Shown one piece after another: positions 24,420 through 37,452 of a stretch of 64,000 nt of DNA. Positions within the stretch are counted from its first letter, which is position 1; every line of letters starts with the position of its first letter. The DNA comes from Hexactinellida sp. DTS-2022 (lineage: Eukaryota; Porifera; Hexactinellida). The stretch lies in contig JAPNXP010000007.1 of assembly GCA_028753945.1 (NCBI GenBank), positions 2,542,001 through 2,606,000 on the forward strand, in the 5' to 3' direction. The notes beneath the pieces were generated by a model. That model was not told the DNA's origin. It saw only the letters and a program-made list of their open reading frames with translations, and ran no database searches. The position numbers and the translations under genes are program-made.

Positions 24420-25416
24420 TGATGAATGATTTAATGAAAAATAATCAATAATTAAGTGAGATTAACAAACATTTTAATAATTTTCTTTCTTGAGATTTCT
24501 ACGGTTATAACAAGGTTTGTCAGTGTTTTATTCCCTAATCATGTCCTGAATTTATAGTATAGAAATGCAGATGAAGAAAAAACTTTCTGCTTCTACAAAT
24601 TATGGAGAATTGTCAAGAGAATTTGGTAGTTTCTCTAAATAATATCCTCTTTTCCTATTGATAGATCACATTGCAAGGAGGCAGAGATAGATTAATTAAT
24701 TGTACTGTTTAGTGTCTTTATCTCAAAGATTATTTAAGTTAGGCCTAGAAAATGTATTATCAATGAATAGGAATTTACCAATTGCGGATAGATCAGTACT
24801 AGCATAGTTTACATAAAATCGATATTTTTGAGTTATGGCTCATTTTAAGAAAATTGCATTTCCCTGGCAACCGAGGAATGTGTCAACATTCCATTTATAA
24901 TTTCGATATATTTCATTCAACTAGTTATGGACATCCTCATGTTCTAATTTTGAACATTTATAACGCGTCTAACTATGTTAATTAAAAGCAGGCTATAAAT
25001 ACATGATAATACCCACCAAAAATAGCGATTACGTAATCAAATGATGACATAGCTCAATTCTGAAGGGTTCTATGTATACCTTGACATCATTTTCCTATAT
25101 AGATATAGAACATTTATGAGGTATATATATATCACTACTAGTTATTTAGATAACGATAAATAACCTATCAAAAGCCTTCCTTTATCCATGGTCCAGTTTC
25201 ACAAAGTTGGTGCATAGGCCTTATATAACGTAGGTCACGATTATACGTATTATTTATATTATACACATACACACACGTATTATCCTATTAAAACACAAAC
25301 CATAAAGGTTTGTGTTTAATAGTATAAATTCTTGGTAACGCAAGACAAGAGTGCTTCATACTTGTAAACGTCTGAGTACTATGTTTACCATCGATTTATG
25401 GAAGATATTTCCAATG
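24420..25416. other. Intron sequence with paired Helitron-like 5' ends
   Basis: Mostly plain AT-rich DNA. At 25284-25323, CTATTAAAACACAAACC faces GGTTTGTGTTTAATAG across ATAAA. This sequence resembles the Helitron 5' end at 44390 in head-to-head orientation. Confidence 0.4.
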
Positions 25417-25424
25417 ATCTAGCC

Positions 25425-25549
25425 CAGCATTTCTCAACTGGGGGGCCACGAGGGCTTCGCCACGAAGATTTTTATTGAAGGGTAGGGGGCCACGGGTAGT
25501 GAGGGTTTCGGTAGTGGGGCCACGGACCATTAAAGGTTGAGAACCACTG
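25425..25549. mobile_element. Short hAT MITE
   Basis: The ends CAGCATTTCTCAACTGG and GGTTGAGAACCACTG are inverted. The target duplication ATCTAGCC is perfect (25417-25424 and 25550-25557). 125 bp, with GGGGCCACG motifs inside. The ends resemble the CAGTGGTTCTCAA family seen at 18234. Confidence 0.88.
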
Positions 25550-25639
25550 ATCTAGCCAGTCATCTACTTCCGCTAAAAGCCAAAGCGAATGTCATTGTAG
25601 TAAATTGTTCGGTAAAAATCATCATTCAGACGAATATTC

Positions 25640-27385
25640 TTGTTTGCTTGCTAATATTAAAAAGTTTCCAAAGTTGATTAATATCATCAAAAAATCTTAT
25701 GCATGAGTCTGGAATATCTGACTACGGGATAAGTTCTGAAATTGTATGGCTGAACTGGTGTAATCGCAAAATATTTTCAGACATGGTTAACATTTTGTCG
25801 TTCGAAATATGTCAGCAGCAAGACTTTGCAATTAATCTAAGGAGCTGGTTTTGAACATTTGTATTGCTCTTCCTTATACAAAAGCCGAATGTCCTCAAAA
25901 GAAGCGGTGACAATTGCTGAAAGTCATGAAAGCCTGGATACATAAGTATTTGTCATGGTTTTTGACGTTAAGCAAGTTATTTTTAAGATATGAACGAAGT
26001 CAAAATTTAAAAAAAATTACGAGTGGAATCTAACGAATGTGGTACAACAGGTTGGAGTGTGTAATCAGGAGAAATAGTTTTAAAAGGTTGACGTTCAGAG
26101 GATTGGCAAATGTACTAATTGTTGTGCAGAAGAAATACCTAGCCTTAAAGTATAGTTATTGTAGACCATTCTTTAAACAAGCTAGATACCATAATGTAGA
26201 AAACTGTCCTTGTTGTGTCATTCGGATCAAGAGAACCTCCAATAATTTGTCTAGCCTTGTAAGAAAGATCAGATTCTACATGAATCTCATCCATTGTAAA
26301 TTCCATTCTTTTCTTGAGGTTTAAAGTTTGCAGTTGCTTGCTTAAAAATGTAGTAAACTCATTATCCAACCCGATTGAAGAATACAGTTTTTGGATCGGA
26401 TTGAAATGGGGTAGAGCATACATTTAAGGGAATGTAGGAAGTAAGTAACATGTTGAAGATTTAAGGTGGGCTTTAGGAGCAATGATTTTAGTAATTGTAT
26501 TATATATGCGCCTATTCTTAGGAACGCATAGATTTCGGAGTTGGCAAACTAGAAATTGTAGCGAAGGAAGAAAAGGAGCATCATTGGATATATCAACGAT
26601 TTCTTCATTTGAGTGGTCTTCAATACTAGATATTGCATTATGAAGAAGAGCAGTGGCTTCAGCTTTCATATCTCTAGGTTAGGATATTTTTCTGGAAGGA
26701 GATATTGTTAAACTAATTCTGCAATGAGAGTTTCGATTTGCCTGACATCAGAAATACAGTCGTCCCTAAGGATATTTATTTGGAACCGCCTGCTGTCAAC
26801 GTAGAGTAAATGATCAAAGCTGCTTCTACTCTAATAACTCCCTCTGATATAGATGGATAAATGAAATTTACCATATGTCCTTGTAACCACACAAGCCAAG
26901 GATCAGGATAGTTAGAATTTATCTTCTCCTTCAGGTCAGAAAAACAATCGACATTAAACATTTTCCATTCTATATCTTTTGTTTCGAGAATAAGATTACG
27001 AGCGAAAATAAATAATTATTCTTCCTTAGTTTAATGTGAGAAACGAGATGCTCGCGATGTCTGCGTAGAAAATAAATAGCCAGGGCAGCCAGGGAAAAGT
27101 GAAGGTATAGAACCTCAACTAAAAGAGGTTTGTCTCGTTTGAGGTAATTAATTTACGCCGTCATTAATTCTAAACGTATAGTCAATGTCTTGTCTGAGGA
27201 AATGCTTTATACAGACATAAAATGCTTGGGAGAATTAATATGTTCTCTGTGTAACGCATTTAGCCAAGCTTGACGTAATTCTGGATCCTCAGGAGATTTA
27301 AATACGAGTATTTAGGCATCAATCGGATAAAATTGCTCTACATCCAGGAGCTCAGCATTTGTTTATGCATACTCTCACTCGATGT
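25640..27385 (-). pseudogene. P-element transposase relic, second copy
   Basis: Minus-strand order: a THAP finger near 27350-27230 (remnant of CSAPGC, then FKSPEDPELRQAWLNALHRE), fragments at 26961-26776 and 26669-26424, then the core at 26423-26145 with FNPIQKLYSSIGLDNEF and FTMDEIHVESDLSYKA. The latter is parallel to MDEIHMKSDISYKG of the copy at 17.4 kb. A degraded LWKLFNISK near 25680 marks the C-terminal part. Many breaks. No terminal repeats were recognised around it. Confidence 0.78.
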
Positions 27386-27529
27386 AGATATATAAACCAA
27401 AAATACCTAATATATATTGAAAATGAAGAATATGTTAGAATGGAGAGTATTGCTGATTTTCCAAATCATTATTATTAGTTAAAGAATGGCAAACGCATAT
27501 ATGGAAGAAAACACGCTGTAAAGTAAATA

Positions 27530-27789
27530 CCGTATTTCCCCGAATAAGCGCCCCGGGGCTTATTGTTTTCGTGGCCCAAATTTATACTAAATTTCTGTGA
27601 AAAATCTAGAATATAATATTTAGGTCGGTTCTAATGGTTTCCAACAACACTCTACCAACCGAAGTTGCCAAAATCAATGGAATTACGTTACAGTGATCTA
27701 CTAAAGTGTTTCAATTTTAATGATACCAAAGTCATTTTTATTGACCTAACGCTTATTCAAGCCCCCGGCGCTTATTCGGGGATATACGG
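27530..27789. mobile_element. TA-flanked MITE (CCCCGAATAAGCGCC ends)
   Basis: CCGTATTTCCCCGAATAAGC at the left and GCTTATTCGGGGATATACGG at the right are inverted. TA flanks both sides (27528-27529 and 27790-27791). 260 bp, non-coding, Tc1/mariner-like target. A degraded relative may lie near 2225. Confidence 0.82.
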
Positions 27790-27958
27790 TATATTGAAAA
27801 TATTGTTTTAAAATGTAGTAACACATAATTCACAAACACTAATAGTGGTTTTGTTTTATCCTTTAATATTAATAATTGTACACCCATAATAAATTGCAAG
27901 CAAAGTAGTCTTAGATGGCCAAAATATGATATTACTTCTAGTCCATCCTTGGTTACAA

Positions 27959-28252
27959 AAAGGGGCGGCGCCAGCACAGCCCCATTGGGGAGGCTAACTA
28001 ATGCACTGGAGGGGCAAACCCTATAGTTGTAAACATTCCAAAATTCACATTCAAACCAAAATCGATATTTTTAATGACAAACTTAGTTAAATAATCTGTC
28101 CTATAATAGTATACGGTAGGGCATCTCAGCAAAACAGCTAATTATGGACTGCCTGTCCAGAGCGTATAGCATTTCCGCATTAACATTAAGTGCACTTATC
28201 AAAAGGCCAGGAGGGCAGCCGCCCCCCGCAAACTCCCCCTCGCGCCGCCACT
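27959..28252. mobile_element. hAT-type MITE, GC-rich ends
   Basis: The end AAGGGGCGGCGCCAG faces CTCGCGCCGCCACT. Flanks GGTTACAA (27951-27958) and AGTTACAA (28253-28260) agree at seven of eight. 294 bp, non-coding. Confidence 0.7.
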
Positions 28253-28260
28253 AGTTACAA

Positions 28261-28960
28261 TTATTCTTTCAGTTGTTGGGCCATATATAGAGTAGGATAT
28301 GCTTTCAAGCATGTTAACAAGCGAATTCCATCAAGGCTAGCAATCAAACATCAATTAACCTATATTTGTATAAATTTCTTTGACACACCTTTGTAAAATT
28401 ATATTCGTGAGAGAAACCTTTAGGCAACGAAATAAAAGTTGATATCATCGTTCTGAAACATTGGATCCTTAGTTCAAAATATATAGAAGTATATAAACAG
28501 TAAACTCAATTGATATGAGGACGTATAGCTGAAAGTGGATAAGAATTGATCAGTTCCATGATTTACATAGAAGGTTAAAAAAATATTTTTAGTTCCAAAT
28601 TCACAAGAGGTGCTATATAAAGAAAAGTATAATGGCTAAACACGAATGATTTAAAAAATAAATAACAAATATAACAATCTAACAAATAAGGTACACTAGA
28701 AGCAATCAAAATCAAAGCATTAAAGATTAAACAATTCCACATAATTAGCAATCTCAGGTCCTGAAGCCCATGGGCATAGCATAACAGGTCAAATGTTGGT
28801 ACTATTCTACCTAGCTATTTTATCATGGAGCAACCGTAAGTTGTGATCGATATAACATCTTCGAATTTCTATTCCAATTAGCTGAATTAAATAAGAACAT
28901 AACTCTGCAAAAAATCCTTATTTAGATTATTCCAAAATTCCAAAAGGCTCCAATGCGATG
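28261..28960. other. Intron sequence, nothing recognised
   Basis: AT-rich, no repeat or coding signal seen. Confidence 0.45.
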
Positions 28961-29049
28961 TACAGTGACATTAAAATAACTTGTGAATTCATTGATTTCC
29001 ACTCATCAAGTGTAAGGTTAAAATGTTTAGCCTTTAATTTAACATTACG

Positions 29050-29490
29050 TAAACTCCAATAACCTCATGACATAACACTTTCCCGTGTTTTAGTACTTGA
29101 TCACTTTTTCCGACAATAGATTTAGCTTCTATGTGCCCGAGAGTTCAGTCCGATCTTAAGTCCGATGAAGTAATGAAATATTGAACGAAAGACCATCACA
29201 CTCTGTCATTCTTTCGAGAAAAGTCTGTTGACAAGCATCGTTCATATAGTAGTCCAGTTTCCTAACGACCTATGAAATAGGTTTAATAAACTCTTGATTT
29301 CTTCATTAATTGACCGCTTAAGTAGGTCAATGTGATGAGTTGAGCGGAGGTGTACGTGCAGATCTTTAGTTGATGCTCTTTCACACCTAAGCACCTTTCT
29401 AAAGGGTGTGCACTGAGCCAATTTCCCACATATTGAGCTTTAAAAATGTTCCCAGATCTTCGATCCTTCAAAGTATCCAAATTTGGTTCT
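29050..29490 (-). pseudogene. Possible hAT N-terminal relic
   Basis: Minus-strand frames give TFLERMTECDGLSFNI with TSSDLRSDRAL near 29230-29120. This resembles the stretch between the BED finger and catalytic core of some hAT transposases (family: IT-DG-SF---I-SS-IR). The upstream frame 29480-29283 reads NIFKAQYVGNWLSAHPLERC, which I cannot place. Too short and decayed to be sure. Confidence 0.35.
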
Positions 29491-29912
29491 CTCAGCCATA
29501 AACAAGTTTATATTACTGTATAATTAACATTTTTCATTCATATCTTATAATGTATTTTCTTGGGAAGATCTCATAGACATAACCTTGCAAGTGCAACCAG
29601 ATTATGTAAATTATAAAAATAACATTGTTAATATACAAATGTATACATAAAAATTGTGGTCTAAACCAAAGAATTCTCAGAAAAGAATTAGAAGGCTACT
29701 TAATCGGATATTATGACAACAGATTTAACAATACACTTTAGGATACTCTATCAAAATCAGGACTAACAGTCTTTAAATTTTGGATTAAGGATGCACTAAT
29801 AGATGGTAATGTTAACCAACGACATTATTTTCACCAATATTTTATGTATAATAAAACACATTCTTCTGTTACTACTACCCCACTAAATACTAAGTGCATA
29901 TTTTATTGAATA

Positions 29913-30875
29913 CAGTTGAGTCTCCAAAATGAACACTCCGAGAAGCGGAGAACCCCTCTACAACGGACAAACATCCTCGAACGGAATGAATTTACCATAC
30001 ATGTATGTTTTTAAGGCGAATTAGAGGCCCGAAATTGACCTCTAATTTTTCTCAATGGGCCTCTAATTTTTAACGTGCTATGTACTCAATATCATGAAAT
30101 GTAGGGTGAGGGCCTCTAATTGTTGGCAGGGCCCTCTAAGCAAATCCTTAAAAAAAACACTGCATGCAATAATTAAGCAGTCTCCGAGAAGCGGAAAAAC
30201 TCCGAATTCCGAAAAACTGACAGGGAACTGGTTCCGATCAGTGTGTCTAAACACAAATTATATCCAAACAACGGTCAACGAGAAACTATACCCAATAATT
30301 TCATGAATATCTAAAATTTAACAAGATAATAAGTAGCTATACAAGTCCAGCGTCCAGTCTCACACCCAAGTAATCTTTGGGCCCATATAAGCATGGTTCA
30401 TGCTAACACCGTGGAAGTGAGTTGATCTCCAAAACTTCAATATTAACATCCGTAATGGTTAAGTTATGACTGTCCTTTGAAAAGGTAATTAAGATGTACT
30501 TAAACAAAGTTCCCAAGACTGTAAACCTATCTAGATTGCAGATTTGTACTTGTATGTAAATAGTTTATCCATAGCCCACTAAATATCAGCCTAGATAAAT
30601 CTTGAAATTGTGGACTGGGGGGCACTAATAGATGGTAATATTTTACAAATATATTTCTAATTCTAACAATGTTAGCAAGTGAATATCACTCAATACAATG
30701 ACCTAAAGTAACACTTATTACTTTCTCCTGTAACTATCAACCATAATGAGTAAACACATGTAAATTTTGGACGATTTCATATGCTAGTTAAGGATGATTA
30801 TCCGAGAAGCGGACATCTGTAAATAACGGACAAACGCCATGTCCCAAATGTGTCCGTTATTCGGAGACTCCATTG
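29913..30875. mobile_element. pogo/Tigger-type non-autonomous element
   Basis: The left end CAGTTGAGTCTCC and right end GGAGACTCCATTG are inverted. Near both ends the text mixes CCGAGAAGCGGA and ACGGACAAAC motifs in both orientations. TA flanks both sides (29911-29912 and 30876-30877). 963 bp, no transposase. Confidence 0.65.
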
Positions 30876-31951
30876 TATTAGCTTCTCTAAATATAAATTT
30901 TCTCATTTTCCTGTCCACTTACTGTCGCTATTCACTTCTAAGTTATTAGGATCATCTACATTATGCCTAGCAGTTGCTCAGCTCCCAGATGCAGAAGTAT
31001 ATAGCCCAGATGATAGAATTCCGATATTTATAATGAATGAACATCCACCTGAATTCAGAGAAGTATGGATACGAGCTCTTCACCGTGAAATGTTTTTAAT
31101 CTAAAAGTAATTAACGCATATGTGAAGCATTTGTGGGATGCAGAATCTTCGATGAAGTCAGAACATTCACTGAAATACCTCGTGTCAAGCCAAAGTTGAG
31201 AGACGGTGCAATACAGTGCTTGTTTCCTAGTTGTCGATCATACTATTCTGCAGCCTCTACAACCAAATGGACTCGCTGGTTGAATGACGTAAAATAAGGA
31301 GAATTGGTGAAACAGACACTACAGCTTAGCTTACTATCTGAGAATGAGGGAAAACTTAAGTACTTTAACAGAAATTTACAGGTTCTAAAAGCTAAGTAAA
31401 TCTTGATTGCACTACCTCATAATTGGGTAGTATGTTTGGGTGCATGATAACCATATGACTAGATTAATCCAATCAAACATGGATGATAGGAATCTTTATG
31501 TCGCATTTTATCTGGAAGTAAGTAAATTTTTCAGTATCCGCTAGGTTCCATGGATAAAATATAATCCTATCGTCAAATTCAATAAACAATATTCGATAAA
31601 TTGAATCTAAACTGCGTGAAATCTCTTAAATCTGTCTCTGATTCTGGTAGTAACACACATTCATACCATATTCCTCTTGCAAAAAAACAGATAAATAATT
31701 TTGTTAACAATTCAGCGGTGACGACGGACCTAATTTAGCTAAGCTTCAATTTATACTCTGTCAATTAGATAATATATTTACTAACAGGCGAAGAAAGACA
31801 GATTATGTCAATCATGAAACATTAAATTTCTGTAGTATGTTAAGTATATCTTCAGGGTGTATACAATATGTCCATATATTAGATAAATTGTATTCTTGAA
31901 TGAATGAATGAATGAAGACTAAATTTTTGGAGGAATGCCCATTCACAAATG

Positions 31952-32339
31952 CATAGGCGCCAAGTTTAGGGTTTTGGGCGGGCACGCCCCCCGCCCCCCC
32001 ATATTGTTGATCGCCCCCACCGCATATATCTAATTGGGGGGATGGGAGGTCACTGGGAGCGACCTCCCGGACCTTTCGGTTGATTTAATCTTTGTATGAA
32101 AGTGGTCCTTTTGATCGACAAAGGGATGATAGAGGGTGAGAATCACGTTTGTTTACTTAATATATCCAGATTTTGTTTCTGAAGAAACAAATCTTGAAAT
32201 ATTTAGCAAACCTCCCAGTGGCCCCCCCCCAGACACCCCCAGACCCCCGAAGTGGCCCCCAGACCCCCGAAGTGGCCCCCAGACCCGCCCAAGTGGGCCC
32301 CCCAACTTTGATTATAAGTTCCAAAACTTGACGCCTATG
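31952..32339. mobile_element. hAT-type MITE (CATAGGCG ends)
   Basis: CATAGGCGCCAAGTTT at the left and AAACTTGACGCCTATG at the right are inverted. The ends resemble those of the hAT at 46862-49868 (CATAGGCGTAG), so this may be mobilised by that family. The flanks (CACAAATG and ACAATATG) only loosely match. The interior has C-rich tandem text (CCCCCAGACCCCCGAAGTGG repeated near 32240-32280). Confidence 0.72.
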
Positions 32340-32459
32340 ACAATATGTGATCTTCCATGGGATCCTCACATAACTAAACACAATAATACTCAAATACAGC
32401 AAGCAAAAATATACAAACAAGAACAAATAAACTAAATAACCAAAGAGAAAGATAAGTTA

Positions 32460-33420
32460 CATATATTTACAGTACAGTTCATAGGTGAGTTAGAAATAAG
32501 TTAAGTAAATGTAGGTTTAAGAGATAGAGTTTGAGTAAAAGTAAATAAAAGTTTTTTGAATGCCGTTACTGAGGTGGATCATTTGACTGATATAGGCAGA
32601 TAAATGAACAGCTTAGCAGCATCGTAAGCAAATGAGCTTTTGAATAAATACAGATTTGGTCTAGGGAGATAGAAGCTATTCCTTGGAGTTCTAGAAGTCA
32701 TTGAATGAGTATTAGTTTATTTGGAATTCACTGAACATTTTCCTACATGTTGTTCTGAGCTAAATCATTAATAGCTCGGATTGTAATGAGGCACCTTCGA
32801 TAAGATAAGATAAAGACTAAATGGAAGCCAATTTAGTTTTTTGAATAAAGAAGCATGTGAAGCAAAAGTATCAACTTCCCAAATAGATCTCGCACATTTC
32901 TTTAAGACAATAGAAAATGAATTGAATACACCTGAAGCAGCACTACTGCAAACCGTACATGCGCAAATTAAATATGAACATTTAAACGAATGATAATAGG
33001 TCATCCTTGTAGAGAACAGTAAAACTTCTTTTCTCTAAGTATACAGTTAGACGGAGGTTGTTAAGTTTGCATAAAAATGATCTAGCTTTGCCCGTTTGTT
33101 CATTTATCTCTGCTAAAAAATTCCCACTACCAAAACTTCTATAATCGATATTGAGCATTATAGTTTAAGGTACAAACAATTTCTAACAAAAACTACCATT
33201 TAATGAAAACCAGTTTAAAAAGTTTTATATTAGTAGAAATTAAAAACAAAAGTTCCTCACCGTTTTGATTAAAATTGACCACTGTTCCTTAAATTTGATT
33301 TGGTCCATATATTGAAAAGTAAACATAATTATTTGGATATATAATAAAAATTTAGATAAAACATTACGCTTTCCCAATTTTGAACAAATTGAGACAAATA
33401 AATGCAGCTTCACTCTTAGT
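32460..33420. other. Decayed interior between P-element parts
   Basis: No readable frame. By position it should correspond to the missing core of the third P copy, but I see no motif. Confidence 0.3.
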
Positions 33421-34231
33421 GTCCATTCAGATTCATTTCAAATTATAGGCTTTCACTACAATTCTGAAAGTTACAGGTTAGCAAAGCTATCTATCCACTC
33501 ACTAGACTGTTTTAATTCTAGTCTAGAAATGCAAAATGAAAGTAGTTATCTTAAGTATCGCAATAAATCTAGATTCGTGGGTATCATTATTATACTTTGG
33601 AAACTATTCAATATTAATTCGCCTTCAAAGGGACACGTTTAAATGATAGCGTCTCAAGAGTTTTTTTCAAAAACGATGGAGATTTTTATTTCTGTAACGT
33701 ATAGTATTTTGGCAAGATGCTTGGCAGTATTTACCTGACAAAGCGGGTAAATTGAGTAAGCAAAAGTATTCAAGTTGTAGGCACGCTGTATTGCCGTACC
33801 ACCTATAACTAACCATATAACTGAATGTTTTGGATACTTACGTATCATCATACCTTTCGCAAACTTAAGAGTTAGAACGTGATTTTGGAATCTACCGTAA
33901 GATGTCGGATTATAGTTACCATATTTCTTACCAAAAGATTCTTAAAACCGAGCGTAGTCTTAAAATTATAATACATTAAACATGTTTGCATACCAACATG
34001 ACATTTTCCAATTGTTTCAGAAATTTGACAATACTTTTTCACCCGCCTCTGATACATCTAGTGATAATGAAATAGTTGTAGAGCCTTTTATTGATCAAAT
34101 TGCCGATCTATCATCCATTGAATGCCCTGAAGAATCCTTCAGTCGTCAGCTATTATCGCAGCTTATACTGTCAATAATTTCATTAATATATCCCCAGGAA
34201 TGTGGTGAGTACACTGATACTCTACTTATGA

Positions 34232-34690
34232 CTAGCGTGCATCGCTTCCTATGTCCCTACGCGGCAGAACACAACCACACACACCAACCGCATCTTGGTT
34301 GGTGTATTTGGGGTCCTTGACAACGCTGGAATGTAAAATATTCCATTCGAAAATATTGTTTCTACCCTATTTTCTTCCCAACAAATTAAAAAAGTAAACA
34401 CTTCTGTACTTCAATTGGTATCGATAAAAGTATTTAACAATTTTTCATTAATTAATATTTAGCATTACATAATATTTATTGTTGTCAGCACTTAATTTCT
34501 GCAAATCTGCATTTTACACTTCGCACTATCAAGCCGACTATTTGTCAAGTGATGTGAATTTGCGAGACAGCGAGAGGGAGGAGTTCCAAGATATTGATGT
34601 GTTTCGTATATGTATCATAGTTGTGTATTACAGTAGTCTTAATGAAAAAGTATTGTGTATCCAGGTTTTAATTATTTTACATTAAAATAG
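34232..34690 (-). mobile_element. Helitron, 3' end clear, 5' end tentative
   Basis: On the minus strand the 3' end has the family hairpin (CAACCAAGATGCGGTTGGTG, then TGGTTGTGTTCTGCCGCG) and terminates CTAG-T at 34232. A 5' end resembling TCTATTTTAATG may lie near 34690, but the flanking base does not fit well. Confidence 0.5.
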
Positions 34691-34699
34691 AGTATTAAT

Positions 34700-35648
34700 T
34701 CCCAATAAATGCAAGAGTTTATTCTTCACAGGGCAAACTGGGTTGGGTATTATTTGACTAGAGATACCTATACTTAATTGCTTTAATGTTCACTCCACAT
34801 AAGATAATTAAAATTCGCTACGAAGATCTCTAACCGCGTCAATGGTACATACAAAGTTAGGCCGTGTACAGTTTCAAATAAAGATAGGTCGATAGCCTAG
34901 ATTTCAAACGATATAATATTTTAGAGACATAACATTGAATAATGGATTAGTAACCTGGTGGTAGGAATCAGTTGAATGGAAAATCAAATCCAAAGTGAAA
35001 TTGCATCGGGATCTCGAATCCCGGGAGTAAAACCCAATATACAATACGGGAATTAATTTCTATAATTCTGGACAATGTAATTTAGTTCAAACAAAAACTT
35101 AGTTTAGCTGACTATAAATATATTACTTACTACTGCATCCTATCAAAATTTCCTTAAATGAAATTTTATGTCCCCCTTCTTTGATACCCTATCCAAAATT
35201 GTGTTAATAATAATACAATTTCAGTTCAATTTCCAGCCAGAAGTTAATGACCGTTCTCGAATAGTAGGGACATATAATTATTTGTGTTTGTATACTCTAT
35301 GATGTAACCACGGAACATAAAGAACTAACTGAATTTGTATAAAAGAGTAGAATTATAATTAGGGATGAAGTAAGGACAAATATAAATTCATGAACAGTCA
35401 AATTTGGCAAAATATAATTATTGTACATATACATATGTAATCGAATCAAACTCAGTATCAAATAATTTATGTTATCAGCCATAGTTAGTTAAAAATGGTT
35501 TCAAAGTTTTTGATCTAATATCGAAAGCCCAGGTGCAAATTAGACGCACTTTAGCAACATCTTATCAATTGCAAGAATTGTTTATAAGATGTTCGTTTGG
35601 TAAATAAATCAGAATAAAGTAATAACAGCATTTATTAAGGTAACAAAC
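34700..35648. other. Intron sequence, nothing recognised
   Basis: AT-rich, no feature seen. Confidence 0.45.
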
Positions 35649-35880
35649 CTCATCAAATATTTCATCGTTGTCAACCTGACCAAAAGTGTCGATAATGCAT
35701 GCTTTGCATGATTCTATGACAAAATACAATAAGGTAAAGTCCAATTCGCGACTATTTAGGATTGATATCAAGTTGTCCAAATTCAAATATCTGAGGGGTT
35801 TCAAACAATCCATAGTGAAGAAGTTATAATGGTAATCAATTTCTCTAAATTTAGAAAAATACCAATGGAGAGAGGGATGC
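35649..35880 (-). CDS. Host gene exon
   Basis: This 232-bp exon has acceptor TTGCATTTTCTTAG and donor GATGAG|GTTTGT. It enters in phase 2 and leaves in phase 0. It encodes HPSLHWYFSKFREIDYHYNF, then FTMDCLKPLRYLNLDNLISI, then SRELDFTLLYFVIESCKACI, ending IDTFGQVDNDEIFDE. The split codon with the exon at 45744 is GGG (Gly). It resembles an alpha-helical repeat segment. No family named. Confidence 0.78.
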
Positions 35881-36089
35881 CTAAGAAAATGCAATAATTT
35901 TCAATTCCAAATAATGAACATGTCAATTATATTACGAAAAATAAACATATAATACATTACATTATTAAGTTAGGAAATATTAAGGCCACGTATCAACCCA
36001 CAATTAAATATACCATTTATTTAACAGCTTTTTACTGTTCCGAGTCTTACGACTATAGTGGCCCAGTTCTAATCTTACTGCCTTCGTGA

Positions 36090-36128
<39 letters not shown>

Positions 36129-37440
36129 TTTATTATTTTAATTTTTATCATTCTTCCGTATCCCATCCACAGAACAGAGTTTTATTAACTAAGAACTGAA
36201 ACTTTCAGGACAGGTGTCTCATGGGTTACAGATGTTCCCCCTGGGGTCATGATTTTGATTACATCTTTATTAACACATTTCTACACCTGTTTAATGTAAG
36301 AAAAGGAACAATAAATAGTACCGGAATAATAAATTTATATGCATTCGATAGAGAATTTTATTCTACACCTTTTCACAGTGAACCAATTTTCAAATTGGGC
36401 TTCGCTTGTGCCACAATTGACTTACAAATTCCCTTTGTTTACTACAATTCAGTTCAATTGAAAGTGTTAAATTAAATTAAATTTTTTCAACTCGTTATTA
36501 TTATATTGATTCAACTTGAGATATCCGTTAGGTTTCTATTTTCCAATTGGAAACTAGGATTTTACATTCCATAAGAACGACAGATTATGTGATTATACGT
36601 ATATATTTCTGAGAGAATAATTCTAAATAATTCGCTCTGTGTTTAACTTAAAGAGATGGTTCCAATTAGATTATTGGGGTCATCGAGTGCGTGGAATTCA
36701 AATAGTATAGTGAAATTCAATTTAAATTAATAATTATTGCACATAATTGAACTTAATAAATTTATACTGTGCATAATAATGGTGTTAAATTACTAATAAA
36801 TTAATTAAATATGATTACTAATTAGCTAAATTTTATTAATCTCAGAAATGACACAAAATAGAAACAAACTTTCAATTGATCAATTGGTCCTTATGCCATG
36901 TAACACCTCTACAAGTGGGTCTTAACACCTTGAGGTGATGATGACACAATCCAAAAAATGTGTTTTGACAATTTCGTGAATTTATAACTCAAATGGGTTG
37001 GTTGGCGTAGGATGTTCACCCAACACACTCATAAAAATGCTGAGAGATCACCTATTATATTCAACTGAAACTTGAATATCTCTAAAATTAAGTGAGCTAA
37101 ATGGAAACTTCCACCACTCTAAGGGTCGTTGCCTTCTGAAACACCTTCCTGAAATAATTTAAGCACCTTCATAGTGATGATGTCATGGCGAAAAAATCCC
37201 AAATTGCAGCTGTGTGACAGCATGTTCCTTTGGAGGCACTATCAATAAACCACCACCAATGAAGCATGTGTAGGCACAGCTGCCATTTTGGATTTTTCAT
37301 ATAAGGGAACGCCTATTTGACCAAAGAATTGGGGTGTTTGGCCACATAAATTAACAGGAGGGATTAGAAAGGTTTTAATAATCAGGAATGTAATCAAAGT
37401 AAATAATGAAATATAAATATGTAATAAAATTCACATTAGA
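35881..37440. repeat. Intron with (TTA)n microsatellite
   Basis: A run of about 13 TTA units lies at 36090-36127, with imperfect extension to about 36150. The rest is plain AT-rich DNA. Confidence 0.6.
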
Positions 37441-37452
37441 TCTCTGCCAGGA

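Larger units (their letters stand above)
30930..34215 (+). pseudogene. P-element transposase relic, third copy
   Basis: Plus strand. The THAP finger is at 30965-31235: remnant of SCSAPRCRS, then IPIFIMNEHPPEFREVWIRA, a LHRE helix, and PKLRDGAIQCLFPSCRSYYS. After about 2 kb of decayed sequence, including a MITE at 31952-32339, the C-terminal region reappears at 33470-34200. It reads YRLAKLSIHSLDCFNSSLEM, ILWKLFNINSPSKG, WQYLPDKAGKLSKQ and FIDQIADLSSIECPEES, each with a clear counterpart in the copy at 15.9-16.9 kb. A Helitron end cuts the element off at 34232. Many breaks. Confidence 0.78.

Noticed and set aside
26037-26324. 95-codon plus-strand frame
   Set aside because: It is the antisense shadow of the second P transposase relic.
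32136-32435. 99-codon proline-rich plus-strand frame
   Set aside because: It is made by C-rich repeats of the MITE at 31952-32339.
36221-36475. 84-codon plus-strand frame
   Set aside because: No domain, no splice context and background-like composition.
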